Shown here: positions 1 to 6,102 of the stretch, one piece after another
Layout: each line of letters starts with the position of its first letter
Numbering within the stretch: the first letter of the stretch is position 1
NCBI GenBank assembly: GCA_047971245.1
Contig: JBKDZN010000274.1
Span: 1 to 8,558 of the forward strand
Direction of reading: 5' to 3'
Source of the DNA: CADEDH01 sp047971245
Lineage (GTDB): Bacteria; Actinomycetota; Acidimicrobiia; Acidimicrobiales; SZUA-35
Length of the DNA stretch: 8,558 nucleotides
The notes under the pieces: model-generated
The model's database searches: none
What the model was told of the DNA's origin: nothing
The model's input: the letters and a program-made list of their open reading frames with translations, nothing else
Translations under genes and position numbers: made by a program

Positions 1-807
1 CGCCTCCAGATCACCCCGCTCGTAGAGGTCGAGGATGGAGCCGAGCAGCGGCATCGGATCGCCCTCGGTGGCTCCCTCGAACCGGGCCGTCGTCGCCGTT
101 CGCAACACCCGTACCGGGCGACGGTTGTGCTGGTTGATCAGCATCGTGTCGGTCTCGGCCGCGTCGACGACGGCGTCCTTCATGTTCTGGTGCACCCCGG
201 CCTCGACGGTGGCGATCATCCGGGTGCCCATCTGCACGCCCTCGGCCCCGAGGGCGAAGGCGGCCGCCATCGAGCGTCCGTCCGCGATCCCGCCGGCGGC
301 GATGATCGGCAGGTCCACCCGTTCGGCGACCAGGGGGAGCAGCACCATCGTCGACACCTCCCGGGGGTTCTTGAACCCGGCGCCCTCGGAGCCCTCAACG
401 ACCAGACCGTCCACGCCCGCGTCTCGGGCCCGGAGGGCGGCGGTGAGCGACGGGACGACGTGGAACACGATCAGGCCGGCGTCCTTCAGGATCGGGGTGT
501 AGGTGTCGGGCGAGCCGGCCGAGGTGGTGACGAACTCGACGCCCTCCTCCACCACGGCCTCCACGATGGCGGGATCGGTCACGAAGGCGATCGGCAGGTT
601 GACGCCGAACGGCTTGTCGGTCAGGGTCCGGGTCCGCCGGATGTCGGCCCGCACCACGTCCACCCCGAGCGATCCCGGAACCAGGCCGATGGCCCCGGCC
701 TCGGCCACCGCGGCCACCAGCGGCGGCTGGGCCACGTACCCCATCGGGGCCTGCACGATCGGCACATCGACGCCCAGCATCGACGTCACTCGGTTGGGAA
801 AGCTCAT
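1..807 (-). CDS. NAD(P)H/FMN-dependent oxidoreductase of the nitronate monooxygenase / FabK family (3' end outside window)
   Basis: A cytosolic TIM-barrel flavoprotein of the nitronate monooxygenase (2-nitropropane dioxygenase)/FabK superfamily. The open frame gives 269 residues from the ATG at 807-805 and runs off the left edge without a stop; family members are usually about 310-360 residues, so a short C-terminal part is missing. Seen: the N-terminal barrel strand QAPMGYVAQPPL (19-30), followed by AEAGAIG (35-41), and the phosphate/FMN-binding segment AAGGIADGRSMAAAFALGA (170-188) followed by GVQMGTRM (190-197). The loop that in NMO and FabK reads E-G-x-E-(A/S)-G-G-H-x-G is EGSEGAGFKN (138-147), so the catalytic His is Phe145. 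True nitronate oxidation is therefore doubtful; a flavin-dependent ene- or quinone-reductase is equally plausible. There is no Shine-Dalgarno sequence, and the promoter places +1 on the start codon. The gene diverges from the operon at 1093. Confidence 0.9.
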   Translation of the reverse strand, partial: MSFPNRVTSMLGVDVPIVQAPMGYVAQPPLVAAVAEAGAIGLVPGSLGVDVVRADIRRTRTLTDKPFGVNLPIAFVTDPAIVEAVVEEGVEFVTTSAGSPDTYTPILKDAGLIVFHVVPSLTAALRARDAGVDGLVVEGSEGAGFKNPREVSTMVLLPLVAERVDLPIIAAGGIADGRSMAAAFALGAEGVQMGTRMIATVEAGVHQNMKDAVVDAAETDTMLINQHNRRPVRVLRTATTARFEGATEGDPMPLLGSILDLYERGDLEA

Positions 808-842
808 TCCGGAAAGCTAGCCACGGGTGACAGTGGTGTCAC
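807..842 (-). promoter_or_regulatory. Leftward promoter for the NMO-like gene, predicted leaderless
   Basis: Read on the minus strand, a -35 box GTGACA (842-837; 5 of 6 to TTGACA) is followed by 17 bp and a -10 box TAGCTT (819-814), which fits the actinobacterial TAnnnT form. With the last T of the -10 at position -7, +1 falls on base 807, the A of the ATG. The absence of a ribosome-binding site agrees with a leaderless transcript. The rightward promoter has the identical -35, spacer length and -10. This is pattern matching; no transcription start has been measured. Confidence 0.6.
827..842. promoter_or_regulatory. Operator-like dyad 1, TGACA-N4-TGTCA
   Basis: A perfect 6-bp inverted repeat, GTGACA-GTGG-TGTCAC. 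Its right arm is the -35 box of the leftward promoter and its left arm lies in that promoter's spacer, so a bound dimer would block RNA polymerase. The 14-bp core TGACA-N4-TGTCA recurs exactly 100 bp downstream. The size and symmetry suit a dimeric repressor such as a TetR or GntR family member, but the family cannot be told from the site and no regulator gene is in the window. Confidence 0.55.
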
Positions 843-883
843 TTTCGTCGGAGACCGTGATTTCTTACGTTTGCGATTCGGAT

Positions 884-919
884 GTGACAGCGGGCTGAAC
901 CGTTGCTAGCTTCCCCGCC
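884..919 (+). promoter_or_regulatory. Rightward promoter for the flavoenzyme-transporter operon
   Basis: The -35 box is GTGACA (884-889), then a 17-bp spacer, then the -10 box TAGCTT (907-912), predicting a start at about 919-920 and a 5' leader of about 173 nt before the ATG at 1093. The -35, spacing, -10 and the preceding GC match the leftward promoter, and CCGT also occurs a few bases upstream of both -10 boxes. That two divergent promoters share the same arrangement supports both. Operator-like dyad 2 begins about 8 nt after the predicted start. Confidence 0.55.
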
Positions 920-922
920 ATC

Positions 923-945
923 GGACCTGACATATCTGTCAGTCC
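923..945. promoter_or_regulatory. Operator-like dyad 2, CTGACA-TATC-TGTCAG with outer arms
   Basis: A perfect 6-bp inverted repeat (927-932 and 937-942) around the 4-bp centre TATC. GGAC on the left and TCC on the right extend the symmetry, with one unpaired base. The core TGACA-N4-TGTCA is the same as in dyad 1. Placed just after the predicted rightward start, it could act as a repressor site, and as RNA it would form a stable hairpin near the 5' end of the leader. Confidence 0.55.
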
Positions 946-1003
946 TGGTGGGGACGCGGTATTCGAGCACGGGGAATCTGGTTTCGGGCACCGCAAGCAT
1001 CCG

Positions 1004-1043
1004 GGACCGATCGAGAAACGAGAGGGCCCGATCGACGATGTCC
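1004..1043 (+). promoter_or_regulatory. Hairpin in the operon 5' leader
   Basis: GGAC (1004-1007) pairs with GTCC (1040-1043), and CGATCG (1008-1013) pairs with CGATCG (1029-1034). This gives 10 base pairs with a 5-nt one-sided bulge (1035-1039) and a 15-nt loop. The same bases also form a near-identical 12-nt direct repeat with a period of 21 bp (1003-1014 and 1024-1035). It resembles no riboswitch class I recognise. It may shape the leader mRNA or be a DNA site; its function is unknown. Confidence 0.35.
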
Positions 1044-1076
1044 GCCCCGCCACCACGCGTTTGTCCACCCACGATC

Positions 1077-1081
1077 AGGAG
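1077..1081 (+). promoter_or_regulatory. Ribosome-binding site of the HpaB/AbfD-like gene
   Basis: AGGAG lies 11 nt before the first of two tandem ATG codons (1093 and 1096). The shorter gap favours 1093, though 11 nt is already long for a Shine-Dalgarno spacing. Confidence 0.6.
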
Positions 1082-1092
1082 TTGCTGCAGCC

Positions 1093-2472
1093 ATGATGAC
1101 CGGTAAGGAATACCTGGCGTCCCTGGACGACGGCCGAGCCACGTTCTTCGAGGGCAACCGGATCGACGACCTCCCCGGACACCCGATCCTGGGCCCGCCG
1201 ATCCATCAGGTGGCCGGCGACTACGACTGGCTGCTGGATCGGGCCGACGACGGCCACAGCCCGATCACCGGGGTGCCCACCACCCGGGACGAGCTGCGGG
1301 CCAAGGTCGACCTGGTCCACGAGGCCGGGATGATGGCCCACGTCACCTACACCTCGATCATGACCCTGGCCACCGCGGCGGGCCGCATCGCCGACACCGC
1401 CCCCCAGTACGTGGAACGCATCCAGGGTTTCATAGAGGACGCCCAGAAGCGTGATGTGCGCATCACCCAGTGCATCACCGACGCCAAGGGCGACCGGTCC
1501 CGACCGCCAGGCCGCCAGCACGACCCCGACGCCTATGTGCGGGTGGTCGACCGGACCCCCGAGGGGGTGGTGCTGCGGGGAGCGAAACTCCACATCACGG
1601 CGGCGTCGATGGGCCACGAGCTCATGACCATTCCGACCAAATCCATGAAGGCCGACGAGGACGCCTACTCGATCGCGGCCATGATCCCCGTCAACGCGGA
1701 CGGGGTGAAGATCGTGAACACCACCTACGCGCCGCGCCACGATGACCTGCGGGACTTCCCGGTTTCGGGGCCGACCAACACCCCGGAGGGTTTCGTCATC
1801 TTCGACGACGTCTTCGTCCCCAACGAACGGGTCTTCCTCGACGGAGAAACGGCTCAGGCCGGCGTGTTCGCCCATTCGCTCGGCTTGTGGGAACGGCTCG
1901 GGGGCCTCACGTCGATGGCGGACGGGGCCGACGTGCTGGTGGGTCTGGCCCAGCTGATCGCCGAGGCCAACGGGCTGGCCGGCGTGGCCCACATCAAGGA
2001 GAAGATCTCCGAGATGATCATCCACGCCACGGTGGTGCGGGCCTGCTACGAGGCGGCCATCCAGCATTCGTCGGCCGGCGAGTTCGGGGCCATGTTCCCC
2101 AACGAGCTCTACACCAACGCCGGCAAGTACACCGGCGCCGCCAACTACAACCTGATGGTCCGCCACCTCCACGACATCGCGGGCGGCGCCATCGTCACCG
2201 CCCCCTCCCGCTCCGATCTGGAGAACGGCGAGATCGGGTCCCTGGTCGAGAAGTACATGTCCACCGGCCCCGACGTGGACGGCACCTACCGGACCCGCCT
2301 GTTCCACGCCATCCGCGACCTGACCGCCGACAGCTACGGCGGCTGGCGGCAGGTGACCAACATCCAGGCCGGCGGCGGGCTCTACGCCCAGCGCATCGTC
2401 ACCCGTAAGCACTACGACCTGGACGGTGCCAAGCAGGCCGCCCTGGCCGCGGCCGGAATCGAAGCGGACTGA
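1093..2472 (+). CDS. HpaB / 4-hydroxybutyryl-CoA dehydratase superfamily flavoenzyme, lacking the Fe-S ligands
   Basis: A 459-residue cytosolic flavoprotein of the 4-hydroxyphenylacetate 3-hydroxylase (HpaB) superfamily, close to the usual length, with the acyl-CoA-dehydrogenase-like FAD fold expected of the family. As I recall the family, it resembles the 4-hydroxybutyryl-CoA dehydratase (AbfD) branch more than classic HpaB. Seen: the N-terminal TGKEYLASL (3-11) and HPILGP (30-35), ITDAKGDRSRPP (128-139), the flavin-site stretch VVLRGAKLHITAASMGHE (159-176), VIFDDVFVPNERVFL (235-249) and the C-terminal AQRIVTRKHYDLDGAK (432-447). AbfD binds a [4Fe-4S] cluster through three Cys and one His. 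Here the matching positions are about Thr85, Ile89, His261 and Arg268, so the cluster should be absent, and a flavin monooxygenase or another non-dehydratase reaction is more likely. No HpaC-type flavin reductase is in the window. It is first in the operon, 58 bp before the binding-protein gene. Substrate unknown. Confidence 0.88.
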   Translation: MMTGKEYLASLDDGRATFFEGNRIDDLPGHPILGPPIHQVAGDYDWLLDRADDGHSPITGVPTTRDELRAKVDLVHEAGMMAHVTYTSIMTLATAAGRIADTAPQYVERIQGFIEDAQKRDVRITQCITDAKGDRSRPPGRQHDPDAYVRVVDRTPEGVVLRGAKLHITAASMGHELMTIPTKSMKADEDAYSIAAMIPVNADGVKIVNTTYAPRHDDLRDFPVSGPTNTPEGFVIFDDVFVPNERVFLDGETAQAGVFAHSLGLWERLGGLTSMADGADVLVGLAQLIAEANGLAGVAHIKEKISEMIIHATVVRACYEAAIQHSSAGEFGAMFPNELYTNAGKYTGAANYNLMVRHLHDIAGGAIVTAPSRSDLENGEIGSLVEKYMSTGPDVDGTYRTRLFHAIRDLTADSYGGWRQVTNIQAGGGLYAQRIVTRKHYDLDGAKQAALAAAGIEAD

Positions 2473-2480
2473 GCCGCCGG

Positions 2481-2520
2481 CCCGTTCGTCAGCTCACCAA
2501 CACCGGAAGGAACGGGGGAG
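2481..2520 (+). promoter_or_regulatory. Hairpin overlapping the ribosome-binding site of the binding-protein gene
   Basis: CCCGTTC (2481-2487) can pair with GAACGGG (2510-2516) across a 22-nt loop. The right arm covers part of the purine-rich Shine-Dalgarno stretch GGGGGAG (2514-2520), which ends 10 nt before the ATG at 2531. A second, shorter pairing, CGGG (2513-2516) with CCCG (2523-2526), would also mask it. No U-run follows, so it is not a classic terminator. A role in translation or mRNA stability is inference. Confidence 0.35.
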
Positions 2521-2530
2521 AACCCGAATC

Positions 2531-4183
2531 ATGGGGAACCGAGGAAATGATCCGCGACCGAAGCGATGGACGCTCGCCGTCCTGACCGTCGTGCTCGCGC
2601 TCGTGGCCGCGGCGTGTGGCGGCGAGTCGGACACCGCCGCCGACGCGGGCGGCGGCGATGACGCCACCACCGGCTCGACCGCACCCGAGCAGATCGAGGG
2701 CGAGGCGCCGGAGGTGGCAACGACGGACACGATCGTGATCGGCGTCCCCACCCTGCAGGAACAGTATGTCGACCCCCATTTCGCGGTCGGTGGGCTCCTG
2801 TTCCCCATGCGGTGGGCGATATCCGAGACCCTCTACCGCCAGAACGAGCAGCTGGCGTGGGAGCCGAATATGGCGACCGGGTACGAGATCAGCGACGACA
2901 ACCTGACCTGGACCTTCACCCTGCGTGACGACATCCTGATGCAGGACGGGTCCAACTTCACGGCCAACGACGTCAAGACGGCGATCGACCGGATCCTCGG
3001 TTCGGAGGACTTCGCCCACCTGGCCACCTTCCGGGCCAATGTGTCGGGAGCCGAGGTGATCGACGACTACACCGTCGCCATCACCACCAACGGCCCGTAC
3101 GCCACCCTGTTGTCGGACATGCCGCCACCGATCCCGACCGACTACTACAACGAGGTCGGTGAGGAGGGGTTCCGGGCCAAGCCGATCGCCGCCGGGGCGT
3201 GGAAGTTCGAGTCCCAGGAACTGAACGCGTCGATCACCTACTCCCGCTTCGACGACTTCTTCGACGAGAGCCGCAAGCCGAACTTCGAGCATCTCGTCTA
3301 CAAGATCATTCCCGACGAGAGCGCCCGGGTGGCCGGCCTGCAGACCGGTGATCTCGACATGGCCTTCGGGCTGACCGCCCTGTCGGCCAGCCAGCTCGAG
3401 CAGGGTGGCGACACCCGGGTCATCGAATCGCCCGACACCGGCATGGCCTACCTGTTCCCGCTCGACCTGGTGGCGCCGGACGAAGCGTCACCCCTCCAGG
3501 ATGTGCGGGTCCGCAAGGCGCTGCTGATGGCCATCGACCGCGACGCCATCGCCACCTCCCTGTATCAGGGATACGCCCGGGTCCCGGCGGGCGCCCTCCC
3601 GCCGACCACCCTGGGGTACGACCCGGACCTCGCCCCGTACCCGTTCGACCCCGACGCGGCCAAGGCCCTGTTGGAGGAGGCCGGGGCGTCGGACCTGACG
3701 ATCACCCTCAACTCCTACAACTCGACACCCACCGTGCCCGACGTGGTCAAGCTGGGTGAGACGGTGGCGGCGTACTGGGAGCAGATCGGGGTCACGGTCA
3801 ACATGAACGTGGTCGACACGGCCACCATCCTGCCGGCGTGGCGGGGCCGGCAGTTGCGGGGCATGGGCCTGCTGGCCGGACCCAGCCAGTACTACGACGA
3901 GCCGTCCCGACTGATGTCGTCGTTCTTCACCACCGAGGCCTCTTACTCGACGGTGAGCGACCCCGAGCTCGACGCCCTGGCCGAACAGCTCGACGTCACC
4001 GTCGACATGGACGAACGGGAAAAGCTCGGCGTCGAGCTCGACACCCTGTTGTATGACCAGCTGTACGGCCTCCCCCTGATCCTGGTCTCCTCCCTGATCG
4101 GTGTCGGTCCGGACGTGGCCACGTTCGAGCCGATGCTGGGCAGCCCTTACGCCGGCCCGTTGTGGTCGCTGCAGGCCAACTGA
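2531..4183 (+). CDS. ABC transporter family-5 solute-binding lipoprotein (DppA/OppA type)
   Basis: An extracytoplasmic substrate-binding protein of 550 residues for a peptide/nickel/opine-type ABC importer (SBP_bac_5), anchored to the membrane by lipid. Seen: basic residues up to K11 and R12, a hydrophobic signal segment (14-28) and the lipobox VAAAC with the lipidated Cys29. A flexible Gly/Asp/Thr/Glu-rich linker (30-66) follows, then the mature domain starting DTIVIGVP (66-73). Family landmarks are the W-T-F-T-LRDD region (127-134), FTANDVKTAIDRIL (143-156), DVRVRKALLMAIDRDAI (324-340) and FDPDAAKALLEEAG (372-385). The open frame extends upstream to an ATG at 2426, but that overlaps the previous gene and puts 35 non-signal residues before the signal peptide; ATG 2531 has GGGGGAG 10 nt upstream. 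The permease genes follow after 59 bp. The fold does not reveal the ligand; the flanking catabolic-type enzymes argue against simple peptide feeding. Confidence 0.92.
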   Translation: MGNRGNDPRPKRWTLAVLTVVLALVAAACGGESDTAADAGGGDDATTGSTAPEQIEGEAPEVATTDTIVIGVPTLQEQYVDPHFAVGGLLFPMRWAISETLYRQNEQLAWEPNMATGYEISDDNLTWTFTLRDDILMQDGSNFTANDVKTAIDRILGSEDFAHLATFRANVSGAEVIDDYTVAITTNGPYATLLSDMPPPIPTDYYNEVGEEGFRAKPIAAGAWKFESQELNASITYSRFDDFFDESRKPNFEHLVYKIIPDESARVAGLQTGDLDMAFGLTALSASQLEQGGDTRVIESPDTGMAYLFPLDLVAPDEASPLQDVRVRKALLMAIDRDAIATSLYQGYARVPAGALPPTTLGYDPDLAPYPFDPDAAKALLEEAGASDLTITLNSYNSTPTVPDVVKLGETVAAYWEQIGVTVNMNVVDTATILPAWRGRQLRGMGLLAGPSQYYDEPSRLMSSFFTTEASYSTVSDPELDALAEQLDVTVDMDEREKLGVELDTLLYDQLYGLPLILVSSLIGVGPDVATFEPMLGSPYAGPLWSLQAN

Positions 4184-4242
4184 GATCGAGGAGCGGCGGG
4201 GTGCGCACCAGGGGACGGTTCACGACGGTGAGGGGGAAGTAG

Positions 4243-5187
4243 ATGGCCCGCTACGTCGGTGTCCGGTTCGTCCAGGGGCTGGTGGTGCTGTTCCTGGTGG
4301 TCACGGTGGTGTTCCGGCTCGGCAGAGTGAGCGGGAACATCGCCGAGATCATCGCACCCCCCGAAGCGTCGGCCGAGGCCGTGGCCGAGATCGAACGAAG
4401 TCTCGGCCTCGACCGGCCACTCATCGTCCAGTACGGCAGCTATCTCTCCGACCTGGCCCAGGGGAACCTGGGTGAGTCGTACTCCTACCGGCGCCCGGTG
4501 TCGGAGCTGATCAGGGACTCCCTGCCCAACACCATCCAGCTCGGCGTGGTCGCCTTCATCTTCGCCGTCGTGGTCGGCGTCTCGCTCGGGGTGGCTTCGG
4601 GCATGCACCCCGACGGGGTCGCCGACCGGCTCGGCAAGGGCATCGCCCTGCTGGGTCAATCGGTCCCGTCGTTCTGGCTGGGCATCCTGCTCGTGGCCGC
4701 GTTCGCGGTCCGATGGCAGTGGTTCCCCGCCTACGGCAAGGGGGGTTGGCAGAACGTGGTCCTGCCGGCCGTCGCCCTCGGCTGGTACCCGTTGGCCTCG
4801 CTCACCCGGCTGACCCGTTCGGCGGTGATCGAGGTGCGCCAGCAGGACCACACCCTGTTCACCCGGGCCAAGGGGGTCGCACCCCGGCGGATGATGCTCC
4901 ACACGGTCCGCAACGCGTCCCTGCCGGTGGTCACGCTCGCCGGCATCCAGCTCGGGGCGATGCTGTCGGCCACGGTGGTGGTGGAGACCCTGTTCGCCTG
5001 GCCCGGCATGGGTCAGCTGGCCATCCACGCCATCAACGCCCGCGACTACAACGTCGTGCAGGGGGTGGTCCTGGTCAACACGCTGCTGTTCGGGGTGCTG
5101 CTGTTCCTGGTCGACCTGTCCTACGGGGTCATCGACCCCCGTGTCCGTTCCGTCCATACCGGCTCAGGAGGCGACAATGGCGCTTGA
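4243..5187 (+). CDS. ABC transporter permease, DppB/OppB type
   Basis: The first inner-membrane permease of the importer (314 residues, normal length), BPD_transp_1 fold with about six membrane segments, roughly 9-27, 96-120, 134-157, 170-187, 227-248 and 271-295. Typical of the DppB branch are the long extracytoplasmic stretch after the first helix with LGLDRPLIVQYGSYLSDLAQ (54-73), the cytoplasmic coupling (EAA) loop around LFTRAKGVAPRRMMLHTVRN (205-224), the FAWPGMGQL segment (251-259) and the C-terminal IDPRVR (297-302). The start is set by AGGGGGA (4231-4237), 5 nt before the ATG. Its last 11 nt overlap the next permease gene, whose Shine-Dalgarno lies inside this one, so the two should be coupled and made in equal amounts. 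It pairs with the second permease as a heterodimer. Confidence 0.94.
   Translation: MARYVGVRFVQGLVVLFLVVTVVFRLGRVSGNIAEIIAPPEASAEAVAEIERSLGLDRPLIVQYGSYLSDLAQGNLGESYSYRRPVSELIRDSLPNTIQLGVVAFIFAVVVGVSLGVASGMHPDGVADRLGKGIALLGQSVPSFWLGILLVAAFAVRWQWFPAYGKGGWQNVVLPAVALGWYPLASLTRLTRSAVIEVRQQDHTLFTRAKGVAPRRMMLHTVRNASLPVVTLAGIQLGAMLSATVVVETLFAWPGMGQLAIHAINARDYNVVQGVVLVNTLLFGVLLFLVDLSYGVIDPRVRSVHTGSGGDNGA
5166..5171 (+). promoter_or_regulatory. Ribosome-binding site fixing the second permease start
   Basis: A full AGGAGG sits 5 nt before the ATG at 5177, inside the end of the previous gene. It decides against an in-frame upstream ATG at 5141, which would add 12 residues with no family counterpart. Confidence 0.85.
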
Positions 5188-6100
5188 CGATCCCGACCTG
5201 GTGGTGATCGACGGCGACATCCTGGAGGACCCGGCCCCCACCGAACCGCTGGCCGAACGGCACCGCCGCTGGCTCCCCGGGCGGGGCGGCCGACCCTACT
5301 TCTCGGGCACGGTCCTGGCCCTGTTCGTGGTCGCCGGGGCCATCGGCCCCTACGTGACCCCGTACGATCCCGAAGAGATCGATCTGATCAACAGCCTGTC
5401 GCCGCCGGTGTTCGCCGGGGGGACGTCGGCCCATCTGCTCGGCACCGACCAGCTGGGCCGCGACGTGCTCTCCCGCCTGATCGACGGGGCTCGGGTGTCG
5501 CTCCTGGTCTCCCTGGCCGTGGTGGTCCTGGCCGGGTTCATCGGCGTGGCGGTGGCCCTGGCGGCCGGCTACCTGAAGGGCCGGGTCGACTCGTTCCTGA
5601 TGCGCACCACCGACGCCAACATGGCCTTCCCGGCCCTGCTGCTGGCCATCGTGATCGTCGGGGTGTTCGGGCCGAGCACCCGCAATGTGATCATCGTGCT
5701 GGTGTTCGCCGGCTGGCCCCAGTACGCCCGGGTCCTCCGCAGTGAGGTGCTCAGCCTGTCCACCCGTGACTTCGTCACCATGTCGAACGTGATGGGGGCC
5801 GGCCCGTGGTGGATCATCCGGCGGCACCTGCTGCCCAACATCGCCTCCACCCTCCTGGTCCTGGCCAGCCTCCAGGTGGGTCTGGCCATCATCGCCGAGG
5901 GCTCGCTCAGCTTCCTCGGCATAGGGGTCCCACCGCCCGCCCCGTCGTGGGGCGGGATGCTGTCCGAGGGCCGGCAGTACCTGGGGCAGGCCTGGTGGCT
6001 TCCCATCCTGCCCGGCATCGCCCTCAGCGCCACGGTGCTGGCCGCCAACATGATGGGCGACTGGATCCGGGTCCACAACGACCCGACGACGAGGAGGTAG
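5177..6100 (+). CDS. ABC transporter permease, DppC/OppC type
   Basis: The second permease of the heterodimer (307 residues, usual length). A cytoplasmic N-terminal tail of about 40 residues, acidic then basic, leads to the first helix (about 43-60). The DppC hallmark HLLGTDQLGRDVLSRLIDGA (86-105) follows, then helices at about 107-131 and 148-165, the coupling loop around MGAGPWWIIRRHLLPN (206-221), and the signature FLGIGVPPPAPSWGGML (247-262). The C-terminal GDWIRVHNDP (294-303) corresponds to the family's G-D-x-L-R-D-x-(L/F)-D-P; two of its usual residues differ. The stop is TAG, which matters for the interpretation of the TAG in the dehydrogenase at 8428. The GTG of the next gene follows 2 nt after the stop and its Shine-Dalgarno is in the last codons here. 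Confidence 0.94.
   Translation: MALDDPDLVVIDGDILEDPAPTEPLAERHRRWLPGRGGRPYFSGTVLALFVVAGAIGPYVTPYDPEEIDLINSLSPPVFAGGTSAHLLGTDQLGRDVLSRLIDGARVSLLVSLAVVVLAGFIGVAVALAAGYLKGRVDSFLMRTTDANMAFPALLLAIVIVGVFGPSTRNVIIVLVFAGWPQYARVLRSEVLSLSTRDFVTMSNVMGAGPWWIIRRHLLPNIASTLLVLASLQVGLAIIAEGSLSFLGIGVPPPAPSWGGMLSEGRQYLGQAWWLPILPGIALSATVLAANMMGDWIRVHNDPTTRR
6091..6097 (+). promoter_or_regulatory. Ribosome-binding site fixing the GTG start of the first ATPase
   Basis: GAGGAGG ends 5 nt before the GTG at 6103. The open frame continues upstream through the permease gene for almost 300 nt, but only this GTG has a proper site and gives an N-terminus aligned with the family. Confidence 0.8.
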
Positions 6101-6102
6101 CG

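Noticed and set aside
127..909. A 260-codon rightward open frame opposite the NMO-like gene
   Set aside because: Its product is Gly/His/Arg-rich with no recognisable domain, and the antisense frame encodes a clear FMN oxidoreductase; open shadow frames are expected at this GC content. The other long antisense frames (1075-2412, 4147-5157, 5129-6076, 5569-6927, 7422-8282, 8002-8556) fail for the same reason.
903..1106. A 67-codon frame across the divergent control region
   Set aside because: No ribosome site and no family resemblance, and it runs across the promoter and dyads. Only its last 22 codons are kept, as a speculative upstream ORF.
2426..2530. Longer N-terminus for the binding protein
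   Set aside because: It overlaps the preceding gene and adds 35 residues before a complete lipoprotein signal peptide; ATG 2531 has its own purine-rich site.
4200..4209. Perfect palindrome GGTGCGCACC in the gap between the binding-protein and first permease genes
   Set aside because: Too compact to form an RNA hairpin with a loop and without a second copy; a 10-bp palindrome in GC-rich DNA is weak evidence for an operator.
4184..4242. Possible terminator or internal promoter in the 59-bp gap
   Set aside because: No stem followed by a U-run and no convincing -35/-10 pair was seen; GACGGT occurs twice (4214-4219, 4224-4229) but is too short to interpret.
5141..5176. Upstream ATG for the second permease
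   Set aside because: AGGAGG is placed 5 nt before the ATG at 5177; nothing suitable precedes 5141.
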